Made by a program: the position numbers and the translations under genes
Source: Ponticaulis sp.
GTDB taxonomy: Bacteria; Pseudomonadota; Alphaproteobacteria; Caulobacterales; Hyphomonadaceae
NCBI GenBank assembly: GCA_002692725.1
Contig: NZLU01000039.1
Location: 310,001 to 374,000 of the forward strand
Length of the DNA stretch: 64,000 nt
Reading direction: 5' to 3'
Notes under the pieces: generated by a model
What the model saw: only the letters and a program-made list of their open reading frames with translations
Told to the model about the DNA's origin: nothing
Databases searched by the model: none
Part shown: positions 36,737-46,900 of the stretch, in pieces
How positions within the stretch are numbered: the first letter of the stretch is position 1
Layout of the letters: every line of letters starts with the position of its first letter

Positions 36737-38458
36737 ATGATCGGTTTTTTGAAGGACAAGCGCGGCAACGTCGCAATGATCCTCGCAATGTGTTTGCTTC
36801 CCATAGTGATCATTATGGGTGGCGCCGTTGATCTGTCGCGTCAACGCGGTGGAGAAACGCGTGCGCAGGACGCACTGGATGCGGCGCTTCTGGCCGTAGC
36901 GCGAGGCGGAATTGACCGGAACGACAGCGAGCTGACCAAAGACGGTCGTCAATGGTTTGAGACGCATTTAGGCTCGACACCTTTCGTGATCCAAAATTTC
37001 AGAATCAGCAAAAATGGCGAAACACTGAGGGCCGATGTGACGGGTAGCGTCGAGTCTGTGTTTCTTGGGATTATTGGCATTAGCGATCTTAAAGTCGTGC
37101 GGTCTGCTGAAGTGCAGACCGGGTTGACCAAGATCGAGCTCGCGCTTGTGCTCGATACGACCGGCTCTATGCGTCAGACGCCATCCGGGCAATCCAAGAC
37201 GAAGCTCGCAAGTATGCAGGATGCCGCCCTGAAAATGGTGGATGTGCTCGACGCGCTGTCAAAAGATGACAGCATGATTGAGATCGGCATTGTGCCCTTC
37301 GCGACCTATGTCAATGTCGGCCCCGAAAATGCCAATGCAAACTGGATGGACACCAATGCTGAATCTCCAATTCATGCGGACAATCTGGTGACAGGTCTGA
37401 ACCGGTTCGATCTCTACAAACATCTGGGTTATGACTGGAAGGGGTGTGTTGCGACCCGTCCGGCCCCGCATGATGTTCGGGATACCAAACCGCGTAAGTC
37501 TCGTCCGGAAACGCTGTTTGTACCGCTTTTCCATCCTGACGAGCCGGACAAGGATGGCTGGTATGAGGATTATCCGAACAATTATGTCGAGGACGCAAAG
37601 TCGCTGGGTGTTGGCGGTCTGATCGATCTTGGCAATCCGGTGAAGTACGGGCTGCCCTGGGAAGTGATCACCCTGATTGATGGATTGGCGCCTGACGCTG
37701 CGAAAAAAGTCCTGATTGATCTGGGACTTCTGAACGCGGATGGAACATGCACTGACAGCACTCTGGACATCAATCTGGGGGGCGGACAAGAATGCAATGA
37801 AGGTTCGGCAGGCAGTGCATTAAACCCCGACAATTGGTCGCCGGTCTCGATCAATAAAGACTATGACTATTACTCGGACGTCGACACAGAGATTGGGCCT
37901 GGCTTCAGCTGTGAAATGAGCCCGATCATGCCGCTTACCTCCAAGTATCAGCAGGTGAAAACAGCCATTCGCGGCCTGAATGCCTCTGGCTCGACCAATA
38001 TTTCAGAAGGCATGGCCTGGGGGCATCGGGTGGTTTCACCGGGCGCGCCGTTTAAACAGGGTGACCGCTATTCGTCGAGTGTCCAGAAGGTCGTGGTGCT
38101 TCTGTCTGATGGTAACAATATGATCAAGGAGCGCGATGGGCATCCTGGCGGATCTGACTTTTCGTCTTATGGCTATATCGAGAATGGTCGCCTTGAAGGC
38201 GTCTCGGGCTGGTATGATCAGGGTGAGATCCTCGACGCGATGGATGACCGGACACTGAAGGCCTGCGCGGCCGCGAAAAAGAATGGCATTCGCATTTTCA
38301 CCATTCGCCTGGCGCTGGAAGATGACCGCTCTGAAGAGCTCCTGACGGCGTGCGCGAGCGAACCGGAAGACTTTATTGATGTGCAGAATTCTGACGAACT
38401 TGAGGCTGCGTTCAAAGATATCGCGGACCGGATTTCGACGCTATATCTTAGCCACTAG
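36737..38458 (+). CDS. TadG-like pilus-associated protein with VWA domain
   Basis: A 573-residue protein. The N-terminus GFLKDKRGNVAMILAMCLLP is the TadE/TadG pseudopilin-like segment (positively charged, then a membrane helix). After a periplasmic linker comes a von Willebrand A domain starting LALVLDTTGSM, which supplies the MIDAS metal motif, with GSTNISEGMAWG and VVLLSDGNNM later in the fold. Such proteins are part of, or evolved from, Flp/Tad pilus systems and mediate adhesion; no other tad genes are in view. It lies 200 bases after the pseudokinase-FGE gene, with an AT-rich promoter-like gap. Confidence 0.88.
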   Translation: MIGFLKDKRGNVAMILAMCLLPIVIIMGGAVDLSRQRGGETRAQDALDAALLAVARGGIDRNDSELTKDGRQWFETHLGSTPFVIQNFRISKNGETLRADVTGSVESVFLGIIGISDLKVVRSAEVQTGLTKIELALVLDTTGSMRQTPSGQSKTKLASMQDAALKMVDVLDALSKDDSMIEIGIVPFATYVNVGPENANANWMDTNAESPIHADNLVTGLNRFDLYKHLGYDWKGCVATRPAPHDVRDTKPRKSRPETLFVPLFHPDEPDKDGWYEDYPNNYVEDAKSLGVGGLIDLGNPVKYGLPWEVITLIDGLAPDAAKKVLIDLGLLNADGTCTDSTLDINLGGGQECNEGSAGSALNPDNWSPVSINKDYDYYSDVDTEIGPGFSCEMSPIMPLTSKYQQVKTAIRGLNASGSTNISEGMAWGHRVVSPGAPFKQGDRYSSSVQKVVVLLSDGNNMIKERDGHPGGSDFSSYGYIENGRLEGVSGWYDQGEILDAMDDRTLKACAAAKKNGIRIFTIRLALEDDRSEELLTACASEPEDFIDVQNSDELEAAFKDIADRISTLYLSH

Positions 38459-38479
38459 TTTTTCTATGCTCAGCATTAA

Positions 38480-38510
38480 TCAAAGCTCCGAAGGTTATTC
38501 GGAGCTTTGA
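38480..38510. terminator. Hairpin between convergent genes
   Basis: TCAAAGCTCCGAA and TTCGGAGCTTTGA form a perfect 13-bp stem with a 5-base loop, 20 bases after the TadG-like gene. There is no long T tract, so termination efficiency is uncertain. Confidence 0.7.
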
Positions 38511-38644
38511 TACGCTTGCGCCAGCCCGGTCGGGCTGTGGGGTGCCCGACGCAAAATCCAGTACAGTCACTCCCCTTCCGAAAATCGTGTTCGTTGTCTT
38601 CTACCCGGAAGCCATTCAAGGGGAGGAGAGCGGTCGTGACGTCT

Positions 38645-40249
38645 TTACATGCTTTCCCAGAAGTCGCGGAACTCGGCGCGCGGATCGTTTTCGACTTTCA
38701 TCTCAGTATCGAAAATCATCGTGGCGCGGGTTTCTTGCGTGTATTCCGGCCAGTCTGGCGTATACTCCGAGTTCGGATTACCGGTCGCGGCAAAGGCGGC
38801 CCATGTGCCCGCAATGCGGTCGGCCATCATCACGCTTTCGGCTGATGCGCCTGTTAGGCCACCGCGAACCGAGTGGAGCGACAGGCCGACATCAATGCCG
38901 TGCACCGCGCCATAACGTCCTTCATAGGCCGGGGATGGCCATGTCCAGAGATAGGTCCAGACAGGGGCGCCGCCTTGCGCGGCTTTGCGCTCTGCCATGG
39001 TGAAGGCGGAGCGACGGAAGCCGGTGTCGGTATCCATACGTGCGGCCAGGTGGAAGGGCGTGGCATCCGGGTCGTCGGCCTTGTAAAGGGCAACGGCTTC
39101 GGCGGCTCTGTCGCCTGCCTTGTCTTTGGCGAAGGTCAGAAGCTCCTCATCGGTCATGTCGAAATTGCCCATGCGATAGGTGCGTTCATCGAGGGCAGAG
39201 GAGACAACCATTGGCACGTCCTTGGAAACGTCCGGGGCGTCTGGCGTCCAGGTCTGTTCCGGAATGGCGATGCCATCAATGCAAGGCCCGAAGGTTCGCG
39301 GGGCTTCGCCCTGGGCACGCATGGCGGCTTCCATACCGGCCTGAGCGGCAACGAGGGTCGTGAGCGGCAGCTGGCGGAGTTTGTGGACCTCGCCCTTATT
39401 GAGCCCGAGCACTTTGAGATAAGCGTCGGCGGTTTTGAGCGCATCTTCCTTACTCTGAAGGCGGAGCGAGGAGCCGGACATGACGCCAGCGCGGTGCATC
39501 AAGCCCTTGGCAGACGGCATGGCGAGGAGGTTTGAGGTTTTAGCGCCGCCACCAGACTGGCCATAGACCATGACGCGATCAGGATCGCCGCCAAACTCGG
39601 CAATGTTCTCTTTGATCCAGGCCAGCGCGGCAACGATATCCTGCATGCCGACCGTGCCGGAGGAGGCGAAGTCGGAGCCGCCGAAGTCTTCCATATGGGC
39701 AAAGCCCATGGCGCCGAGGCGGTGATTGACGGCGATGACCACGCAATCGGAAAAACGAACCATGCGGTCGCCATCCATGCCGAAGGAATTGCCTGATCCG
39801 CCATAATAGCCGCCGCCATGGATGACCATGATGACCGGTTTTTTTGCGGTGGTCTCGAGGCTTGGTGTCCAGATATTGATGGAGAGACAATCCTCGCCAA
39901 TGCCGGGAATCTGCCGGTCCATGACGATGATGTCGCCATAGTCTGACGTGCGTCCTCCGGGCACTTGCGGCGCGACTTCGGCCATGGTGAGCGCGTCTTT
40001 GACGCCCGCCCATTTCTTCACGGGCTGGGGCGGCATGAAGCGGTTCAGCCCCGCCGTGGAGTCGGCATAATGGACGCCTTTGAAGCTGGCGACGCCGCTG
40101 GCCCAGACGCCGCGCAGCTTGCCATTGGTTGTTTCCACGACCGGGAACAGGTCCTGGCCCCAGGCGCGGCCCGTCAGGCCCATCGCGCCCGCAAGGGACG
40201 CACTGCCAATCAGGAAGCCTCTCCGGCTGGTGGTCATCAATTTAGACAT
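38645..40249 (-). CDS. Tat-exported type-B carboxylesterase
   Basis: A 534-residue alpha/beta-hydrolase with a twin-arginine signal (TSRRGFLIGSASLAGAMGL). Type-B carboxylesterase signatures are complete: EDCLSINIWTP, VIHGGGYYGGSG (oxyanion hole) and VMVYGQSGGGAKT (nucleophile Ser), with AVHGIDVGLSL likely carrying the catalytic His. The physiological ester is unknown. It starts 82 bases after the BCCT transporter gene on the same strand and may be cotranscribed with it. Confidence 0.93.
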   Translation of the reverse strand: MSKLMTTSRRGFLIGSASLAGAMGLTGRAWGQDLFPVVETTNGKLRGVWASGVASFKGVHYADSTAGLNRFMPPQPVKKWAGVKDALTMAEVAPQVPGGRTSDYGDIIVMDRQIPGIGEDCLSINIWTPSLETTAKKPVIMVIHGGGYYGGSGNSFGMDGDRMVRFSDCVVIAVNHRLGAMGFAHMEDFGGSDFASSGTVGMQDIVAALAWIKENIAEFGGDPDRVMVYGQSGGGAKTSNLLAMPSAKGLMHRAGVMSGSSLRLQSKEDALKTADAYLKVLGLNKGEVHKLRQLPLTTLVAAQAGMEAAMRAQGEAPRTFGPCIDGIAIPEQTWTPDAPDVSKDVPMVVSSALDERTYRMGNFDMTDEELLTFAKDKAGDRAAEAVALYKADDPDATPFHLAARMDTDTGFRRSAFTMAERKAAQGGAPVWTYLWTWPSPAYEGRYGAVHGIDVGLSLHSVRGGLTGASAESVMMADRIAGTWAAFAATGNPNSEYTPDWPEYTQETRATMIFDTEMKVENDPRAEFRDFWESM

Positions 40250-40331
40250 CGCGTCTCCTCCCTCGCGTATTTACGTCTCGTCATTATCCTTAGAGGCGAG
40301 CGATGGAGAGGGCAATTCAAATGATAGAGAC

Positions 40332-41987
40332 TTACGGGCTTAGCTCGTTCGTCTCTGTCACTTCGTCCTGCCAGGTTGAGATCTTTCTGTGTTCGTCCAG
40401 CATGCCGAGATAGAGGCTGACGCAGGTCAGAAGTAGGATGATGGTGAAAGGGAAGGCCGCGGTTATTGTGCCGGCCTGTAGCGCAGACAGCGCATCTTCA
40501 CCGCCGCCATAAAGGAGCGCAGAGGCTGTGAGGCCGAGCGAGCAGGCCCAGAACACGCGTTGTGTAACGGGGGCATCTGTCTTACCGCCGGAGGTGATGG
40601 TGTCGACCACAAGCGCGCCGGAATCTGCTGAGGTCACGATGAAGACAACCAGCAGGAAGATGGCGGCAAAGGAGGTGATGGCAGCAAACGGCAGATTGGC
40701 CAGCATCTGGAAGAGGACGATGGAGGAGTTCGATACCCCATCGGCCAGATCGCCCATACCCTGATCATGCTGAAGGATTGCTGTTTCGCCAAAAGCCGTG
40801 AACCAGATCACGCAAATGGCAAAGGGCGTTAGCAAAACCACGGTGAAGTATTCGCGGATGGTGCGGCCCTTTGAGATACGCGCGATAAACATGCCGACAA
40901 AGGGCGACCAGGAAATCCACCAGGCCCAGTAGAAGATCGTCCAGTCATAGAAGAAGCCAATATCGTCTTCACGATCCCACCATTGGGTGAGGGCGGGGGT
41001 GTCCAGAACATAGGATAAGAGATTTTCGCCCATACCGGTGAAAATCAGAACGGTCGGCCCTGCAATAATGACGAACAGAAGGATGGCAAAAGCGACGCCC
41101 ATATTGATGTCGGACAGCAGCTTAACGCCGCCATCCATGCCGCGAAGAACGGAGATAACTGCAAGACCGGTCATGGAGCAGATAAGGAGAATCTGCATCC
41201 AGATGGAGGGTGTCCAGCCGAGAATGTAAGCAATGCCGTTGGCGGCCTGCGTGGCACCGAGGCCGATGGTCGTGGCGAGGCCGAAAACCGTCGAGACGAC
41301 AGCAAACAAATCGATGATATGGCCGGGCCAGCTCCAGACGCGCTCGCCCAAGAGCGGATAGAAAGCCGAGCGAATGCTGAGCGGCAGGCCCTTATTGTGG
41401 GCAAAAAAGCCAAGCGCGAGCCCGGCAACCGCGTAAATGGCCCAAGGGGCGAGCCCCCAATGGAAGAGTGTGGCCGAGAAGGACAGACGTTCGGCGCGAG
41501 GGGTGTGAGCTTCCACATTGAGCGGCGTACCAAACCAGTCGGTATAATAGGCGAGCGGTTCGGCAGCGCCCCAGAACATGAAGCCGACGCCAACGCCTGC
41601 GGCAAACAGCATGGCCACCCAGGATGCAATATTGAATTCGGGCGTCGCCTCCTGGCCACCTAGCCGGATGCGGCCAAGCGGGGACACGCACAGACCGACA
41701 GCGAAGATCAGAAGCGCAACGGGTGTCGCGGCAAACAACCAGTCAAATGTGTGGAGCGTTGAGGTTTTCAGGCTGTTCAACAGCTCGCCGGTCTGAAGGG
41801 GGAAGATGAGTGTCAGAACTGAGAATACGAGGACGATACCGGCAGACAGGAAGAAGACAGGATTGTGAATGTCGAGGCCCATCATCTCGACATTGTCCTG
41901 TCCGATTTCATACTCGGTATCGTATTCGAGGATTTCGGGCGGGCAAACTGTTTCGATTTCGGAAGTATCTTGCTCTGTATCTGACAT
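40332..41987 (-). CDS. BCCT-family transporter (betaine/choline/carnitine)
   Basis: A 551-residue transporter with about 12 membrane helices. Signatures: LFAAGVGVGFMFWGAAEPLAYY and the Trp-rich segment FYWAWWISWSPFVGMFIARIS, which forms the trimethylammonium-binding aromatic box in the family. Acidic N-terminal extension of about 45 residues. It probably imports glycine betaine, choline or a related solute with Na+ or H+. Together with putP and the proline genes it suggests an organism facing variable salinity. Exact substrate unassigned. Confidence 0.92.
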   Translation of the reverse strand: MSDTEQDTSEIETVCPPEILEYDTEYEIGQDNVEMMGLDIHNPVFFLSAGIVLVFSVLTLIFPLQTGELLNSLKTSTLHTFDWLFAATPVALLIFAVGLCVSPLGRIRLGGQEATPEFNIASWVAMLFAAGVGVGFMFWGAAEPLAYYTDWFGTPLNVEAHTPRAERLSFSATLFHWGLAPWAIYAVAGLALGFFAHNKGLPLSIRSAFYPLLGERVWSWPGHIIDLFAVVSTVFGLATTIGLGATQAANGIAYILGWTPSIWMQILLICSMTGLAVISVLRGMDGGVKLLSDINMGVAFAILLFVIIAGPTVLIFTGMGENLLSYVLDTPALTQWWDREDDIGFFYDWTIFYWAWWISWSPFVGMFIARISKGRTIREYFTVVLLTPFAICVIWFTAFGETAILQHDQGMGDLADGVSNSSIVLFQMLANLPFAAITSFAAIFLLVVFIVTSADSGALVVDTITSGGKTDAPVTQRVFWACSLGLTASALLYGGGEDALSALQAGTITAAFPFTIILLLTCVSLYLGMLDEHRKISTWQDEVTETNELSP

Positions 41988-42255
41988 ATGACCTTCGGTT
42001 TTTCTGACCTTGCTTAATGCGGATTTGGGAAAAGTCTTTTCCTAAACTAGTGTTCATTCGCCCGATTGTCGAAGTAAATAACACTGATGGGTGTTGCAAA
42101 TCTGTGACAAGTCGTCCCCAATCTCGATGCCAATCTTTCAATTATCGAAAGACTCCGTTACCACGCCCCTATTGTTAAACGTTCGCATAACCTTCTGCAC
42201 CCCAGCGCAGAAGATAATCCAGTCATTCGACCATGGAATAAATCAAGGGGAAAGT

Positions 42256-44814
42256 ATGAACAGGCTTCTACAAAGTGCATCACTTATCGCGCTGTCAGGC
42301 ATGACCGCATTCGGAGCTTCGGCTCAGGAAGCGGATACGCGCCGACTTCAGGCTGTGACGGTGACCGCTACTAAGCAGGCTGAATCCGCACAGAGCATTC
42401 CGGTAACGGTTACTGCGCTCGGTGAGACCGAGCTTGAGCAGCTCGGCGTCAAGAATTTTAATGACTATCTCGTGCAGCTGCCCGGCGTGACAGCTGGTGG
42501 ATCTGGCCCGGGGCAGAGCACGATTTATATTCGCGGTCTCGCATCGACCACGCCAAACCTCACCACCGCTGGTGTTGCGGGTCTTGCGCCTAACGTCGCG
42601 CTTTATCTTGACGAGCAACCCGTGTCTCAGCCGGGTCGTAACCTTGACGTCTATGCCGCTGACCTTGAGCGCGTTGAGGTCCTGTCCGGACCACAAGGCA
42701 CGCTGTTCGGTGCGAGCTCTCAGGCAGGTACGGTGCGTCTGATCACCAACAAGCCGCAATTCGATAGTCTTGATGCGAGCATAAAGGCCTCAACGTCTTT
42801 CACGGAAGGCGGCGAAATGTCGAACAGCGTGGAAGCCATGCTGAATTTGCCGGTGTCTGAAGACTTCGCTCTGCGCGGTGTGGTCTATGCTGACCGTGCT
42901 GGCGGGTATATCGACAATGTGCCTGGCACGCTTGATGCGTCTCAGTCTGCGCGCTTCCGGTCTGCCGGTACAGTTCGCGCGAACGGCGTTCCTGTTTCCG
43001 CGGGTCGCGAAGGCTTTCAGGCGGGCGCCGACCTGTCTGGCGTGACCTTCATCCAGGCCGATAACGGAACGATTGCCCAGGACGACATCAACTCAGCGAC
43101 TTACACTGGTTTCCGTCTCAGCGGTCTTTATGAGTTCAATGCGGACTGGTCATTGCTGGTCAGCCACTCACAACAGCAGCTGGATGCGGAAGGCGTCTTC
43201 TCTGATGACCCGGCACTGCCTGATTATGAAGTGACACGCTTCACGGACGAAAACATTGACGACAGTTATCACAATACGGCGTGGACGCTGGAAGGCCGTC
43301 TGGCCATGCTGGATATCGTCTATACCGGGGCATACACCGACCGTACGACGGACCAGACTGTCGACTATTCTGACTATCTCTTCGTCGGTCAGTACCTGCC
43401 ATATTACATCTGTGATGGCTCTGTGACCTATCCGAGCGGCAATCCGTCCGGCACGTGTCAGGCGCCAAACCTGTTTGTGAATTCCGGCACAGAGACGAAG
43501 ATTCAAACGCACGAATTCCGCTTCTCGACGCCACAGGACAATCCGTTCCGTGTCACAGCGGGTGCGTTTTATTCTGATCTCGAACTCGCTGAGCTGAACG
43601 ACTTTGTTTATCCGGGGTCTGAGCTGGCAGTCGCGTTCAACGGTACGATCGGCTATGGCCCGAACTATCCGCTGACAAACACGTCTGTGACCGGTGCTAT
43701 CGGCAATGCGTCACCGGGTTATTTCTCCGATCCGGGCCCATTCCCGGAAGGTGTGATCTTCCGGAACGATGTTCTGCGGACCGACAAACAAATGGGTCTC
43801 TTTGGTGAGGCGACATTTGATCTGACCGATCAATTCGCGATCACTGCGGGCGCGCGCTATTATGATGTGGAAGTGGATCTGAAAGGGTCTGCGAACTCAT
43901 CCTTCTTCAACTTTGGTCAGACAACGGACGCTCAGGCGTTCGGTACGAACATCTCGGCGCAGTTCTCGCCAAACAATACGGTTGGTGCACCTGACAAAGC
44001 CGCAACAGATGGCATGATCTACAAGCTGACGGGTGAATGGACACCGACAGCTGACCTTCTGTTCTACGCGACCTATTCCGAAGGTTTCCGTCCAGGTCTT
44101 CTGAACCGTCCAGGTGGCGCGGCTGGTCCTGGCACTTACACCGTGCCTTATGCGGTCGATACCGACGAAGTGAAGAACTATGAGGTTGGTTGGAAAACCG
44201 AGCTCTTCCAGAACTCTCTGCGGTTTAACGGCTCTGCCTTCTTCGTCGACATTGAAGGTCTTCAGACAACGATCTTTGACCCAAGCATCACAAATCTCTT
44301 CTTCTCGGATAACGCAGCAAATGCGGAACTCCGTGGTGTTGAGGGTGAGTTTACCTGGGCGCCGATCGAAGTTGACGGTCTGACGATTGCTGGTGGCTTC
44401 TCTTTCCTCGATACGGAAATCACAGAAGTTCTCACGCCGACAAACGATGTTCTGGTCGGTGGCGAACTGGCGTTCGCGCCGGGCTATCAGGGCAATATCC
44501 GCGCACGCTATGAGTGGGATCTGGAGCAGCAAATCGCTGGTCAGATGCTGACCGCTCACGTCATGCCGCAGATCGTGTTCTCTGATGAGAGCCGCACAGA
44601 CATCATTGAGATCAACGCGGTTGATCTGGACAGCTACACAACGCTTGGCGGCACGCTGGGTGTGACAGGTGATAACTGGTCTGCGGAGCTGTTCGCAACC
44701 AACCTCACCAATGAGTATGCTGAACTGTCTGGCAGCTTCGTCTTTGACCGTGAGCGGATCACACCAATGCGTCCACGGACGGTTGGTCTGCGTTTCTCTT
44801 ACGATCTGAACTAA
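42256..44814 (+). CDS. TonB-dependent outer-membrane receptor
   Basis: An 852-residue protein. The ATG at 42256 follows AAGGGGAAAGT and opens a signal peptide (MNRLLQSASLIALSGMTAFGASA); in-frame codons back to 42091 are upstream DNA. Plug domain: AVTVTATKQAESAQSIPVTV (TonB-box region), TIYIRGLAST and SGPQGTLFGASSQAGTVRLI. The remainder is a 22-strand barrel ending VGLRFSYDLN with the terminal aromatic/hydrophobic signature. Substrate unknown. A strong terminator follows, and then a TPR-sulfotransferase gene, a pairing often seen next to such receptors in this lineage. Confidence 0.95.
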   Translation: MNRLLQSASLIALSGMTAFGASAQEADTRRLQAVTVTATKQAESAQSIPVTVTALGETELEQLGVKNFNDYLVQLPGVTAGGSGPGQSTIYIRGLASTTPNLTTAGVAGLAPNVALYLDEQPVSQPGRNLDVYAADLERVEVLSGPQGTLFGASSQAGTVRLITNKPQFDSLDASIKASTSFTEGGEMSNSVEAMLNLPVSEDFALRGVVYADRAGGYIDNVPGTLDASQSARFRSAGTVRANGVPVSAGREGFQAGADLSGVTFIQADNGTIAQDDINSATYTGFRLSGLYEFNADWSLLVSHSQQQLDAEGVFSDDPALPDYEVTRFTDENIDDSYHNTAWTLEGRLAMLDIVYTGAYTDRTTDQTVDYSDYLFVGQYLPYYICDGSVTYPSGNPSGTCQAPNLFVNSGTETKIQTHEFRFSTPQDNPFRVTAGAFYSDLELAELNDFVYPGSELAVAFNGTIGYGPNYPLTNTSVTGAIGNASPGYFSDPGPFPEGVIFRNDVLRTDKQMGLFGEATFDLTDQFAITAGARYYDVEVDLKGSANSSFFNFGQTTDAQAFGTNISAQFSPNNTVGAPDKAATDGMIYKLTGEWTPTADLLFYATYSEGFRPGLLNRPGGAAGPGTYTVPYAVDTDEVKNYEVGWKTELFQNSLRFNGSAFFVDIEGLQTTIFDPSITNLFFSDNAANAELRGVEGEFTWAPIEVDGLTIAGGFSFLDTEITEVLTPTNDVLVGGELAFAPGYQGNIRARYEWDLEQQIAGQMLTAHVMPQIVFSDESRTDIIEINAVDLDSYTTLGGTLGVTGDNWSAELFATNLTNEYAELSGSFVFDRERITPMRPRTVGLRFSYDLN

Positions 44815-44844
44815 AAGATCGAATTGCCGACAATAAACGAAACT

Positions 44845-44874
44845 GCGCCCCGATATTTTTCGGGGCGCTTTTCA
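44845..44874 (+). terminator. Rho-independent terminator
   Basis: GCGCCCCGA and TCGGGGCGC form a 9-bp stem followed by TTTTC, 30 bases after the TonB receptor gene and just before the TPR-sulfotransferase start. Confidence 0.9.
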
Positions 44875-44887
44875 TTGTCTCAGATTT

Positions 44888-46891
44888 ATGGCTGAACCCA
44901 TGACCATGGCCCCGGATAGCGCAACAGTACTGAAAGAGATTGAGTCCCTGATGCGGGCGGGCCGGTTCGACGCGGCCTATGCCGAAGCTGAAGCTCTGGT
45001 GAGTGCGGCGCCGGACTCGCAGGATGCGCTTTACATGGCGGCGGTGTGCGCGCGGTATCTGAAGCGTTTTGAGGATGCTGAGAGGCATCTGGCGTCGCTG
45101 AAGGCGATTATTCCTGATTTTGGTCGTGCCTATCAAGAAGAGGGGCATCTGGCGCTCGCGGTCGGGGATGTGACGCGTGCCCGGCGGTGTTTTGATCTGG
45201 CAACGCGATATAACCCTGCCCTGATTGCAAGCTGGCAAAAGCTGGCAGAGCTGTCTCAGGCCGCAGGCAAGGCAGAGACTGGAGCGATCGCTCGGGCTCA
45301 AGCCCAAAGGCTGAAAGCTCTGCCACGCGAATTGCTGGCCGCCACCAATCATATCCATGAGGGGCGAATCTTCCGGGCTGAGGATATTCTGCGGGCCTAT
45401 ATGCAAGCGCATCCGCGCGATGTGGAAGGCATGCGCCTGCTGGCCGATGTGGGCGTGAGGCTGAGCGTGCTGAGCGATGCGGATTTCCTGCTGGAAACTG
45501 CGATTACGCTGGCCCCGGAGCATTTGCAGCTGCGGATTGATTATATTCAGGTGCTGCGGAAGCGGCAGAAATATGCCGAGGCGCTGAAGCAGGCGGAATT
45601 CCTGTATGAAAAAGATCCAGGCAGCCCGACTTTTCAGTCTCTGCTGGCGATTGAATGCATGCATGCCGATGAGCTGGATCGCTCGCTCGAGCTGTTTGAA
45701 ACGGTTCTGAAACAGCGTCCAAATGATCTCGCGACCCTGACCTCGCGCGGACATGCGCTGAAAACTTATGGCCGGACAGACGATGCGATTGCGTCTTACC
45801 GGAAGGCGGTCGAGACGGACCCAAGGCATGGTGATGCCTGGTATGGTCTGGCGAATCTGAAAACCTATGAATTCAGCGCTGGCGATCGGGCGATTATGGC
45901 GGAAACGCTGAAAGGGTCTGATTTGTCGGTCATGGCGCGGGTTCATATCTGTTTCGCGCTCGGCAAGGCGTGTGAAGATGCGGGCCAGTATGACGCGGCG
46001 TTTGAAGCCTTTCGGGACGGGAATGCGCTGAAAAAGCGAGAGGCGCGCTATACCTCCGAGCAGATGGACAGCGAATTCCAGCTGCAGAAAAAATACTGCA
46101 CAGCGGAGCTGTTCCGTGCGCGGAGTAATGTGGGTCATGATGCGCCGGATCCGATTTTCATTCTCGGTCTGCCGCGTGCGGGCTCGACCCTGCTTGAGCA
46201 GATCCTCGCCTCGCACAGTCAGGTGGATGGCACGCTCGAGCTGCCGAATATCCTGTCCCTCTCGCATCGCCTGCGCGGCCGCAGCATGCTGTCGGACCGG
46301 GAACGGTATCCGCGCGTTTTGCATGAGCTGCCGGATGAGGATTTCGACAAGCTGGGACAGGAGTACATTGAGACCACGCGCGTACACCGGGCGGACGCGC
46401 CGTTCTTTACCGACAAAATGCCCAATAATTTCCGGCATATCGGGCTGATCCACATGATCCTGCCGAATGCGAAAATCATCGATGCCCGGCGCAATCCGCT
46501 CGATTGCTGCTGGTCGGGCTTCAAGCAATTATTCGCTGAAGGTCAGGAATTCACCTATGGGCTGGAAGAGATCGGGCATTATTATCGCGGCTATGTCGAT
46601 CTGATGGATCACTGGCACAGCGTGCTGCCGGAAGGGCGTATTCTGAAAGTTCAGCATGAAGATGTGCTGGATGATCTGGAGGGCCAGGTTCAGCGCATTC
46701 TTGAGTATTGCGGGCTTCCATTTGAAGAGGCTTGCGTGAATTTCCACAAAACCGACCGCGCGGTTCGAACGGCAAGTGCACAACAGGTTCGGCAGCCGAT
46801 CAACCGGTCAGGGCTTGAACAATGGCGCCCCTATGAGGCACATCTTGATCCATTGAAAGAGGCGCTGGGTCCTGCGCTTCAGAATTACTGA
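44888..46891 (+). CDS. TPR-repeat sulfotransferase
   Basis: A 667-residue protein. Residues about 10-390 are tetratricopeptide repeats (for example DAIASYRKAVETDPRHGDAWY). From about 420 is a sulfotransferase domain with the PAPS 5'-phosphosulfate loop ILGLPRAGSTLLEQIL (425-440), and ARRNPLDCCWSGF for the 3'-phosphate site. It would transfer sulfate from PAPS to an unknown acceptor, with the TPR array choosing the partner. A gene start at 44888 lies within 15 bases of the preceding terminator, so some read-through from the receptor gene is possible. The MarR gene follows after nine bases. Confidence 0.92.
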   Translation: MAEPMTMAPDSATVLKEIESLMRAGRFDAAYAEAEALVSAAPDSQDALYMAAVCARYLKRFEDAERHLASLKAIIPDFGRAYQEEGHLALAVGDVTRARRCFDLATRYNPALIASWQKLAELSQAAGKAETGAIARAQAQRLKALPRELLAATNHIHEGRIFRAEDILRAYMQAHPRDVEGMRLLADVGVRLSVLSDADFLLETAITLAPEHLQLRIDYIQVLRKRQKYAEALKQAEFLYEKDPGSPTFQSLLAIECMHADELDRSLELFETVLKQRPNDLATLTSRGHALKTYGRTDDAIASYRKAVETDPRHGDAWYGLANLKTYEFSAGDRAIMAETLKGSDLSVMARVHICFALGKACEDAGQYDAAFEAFRDGNALKKREARYTSEQMDSEFQLQKKYCTAELFRARSNVGHDAPDPIFILGLPRAGSTLLEQILASHSQVDGTLELPNILSLSHRLRGRSMLSDRERYPRVLHELPDEDFDKLGQEYIETTRVHRADAPFFTDKMPNNFRHIGLIHMILPNAKIIDARRNPLDCCWSGFKQLFAEGQEFTYGLEEIGHYYRGYVDLMDHWHSVLPEGRILKVQHEDVLDDLEGQVQRILEYCGLPFEEACVNFHKTDRAVRTASAQQVRQPINRSGLEQWRPYEAHLDPLKEALGPALQNY

Positions 46892-46900
46892 GCGCGTTTC

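Noticed and set aside
44759..46528. 589-codon frame on the minus strand
   Set aside because: It lies opposite the TPR-sulfotransferase gene, whose plus-strand product has clear TPR and PAPS motifs; the minus reading has no recognisable domain.
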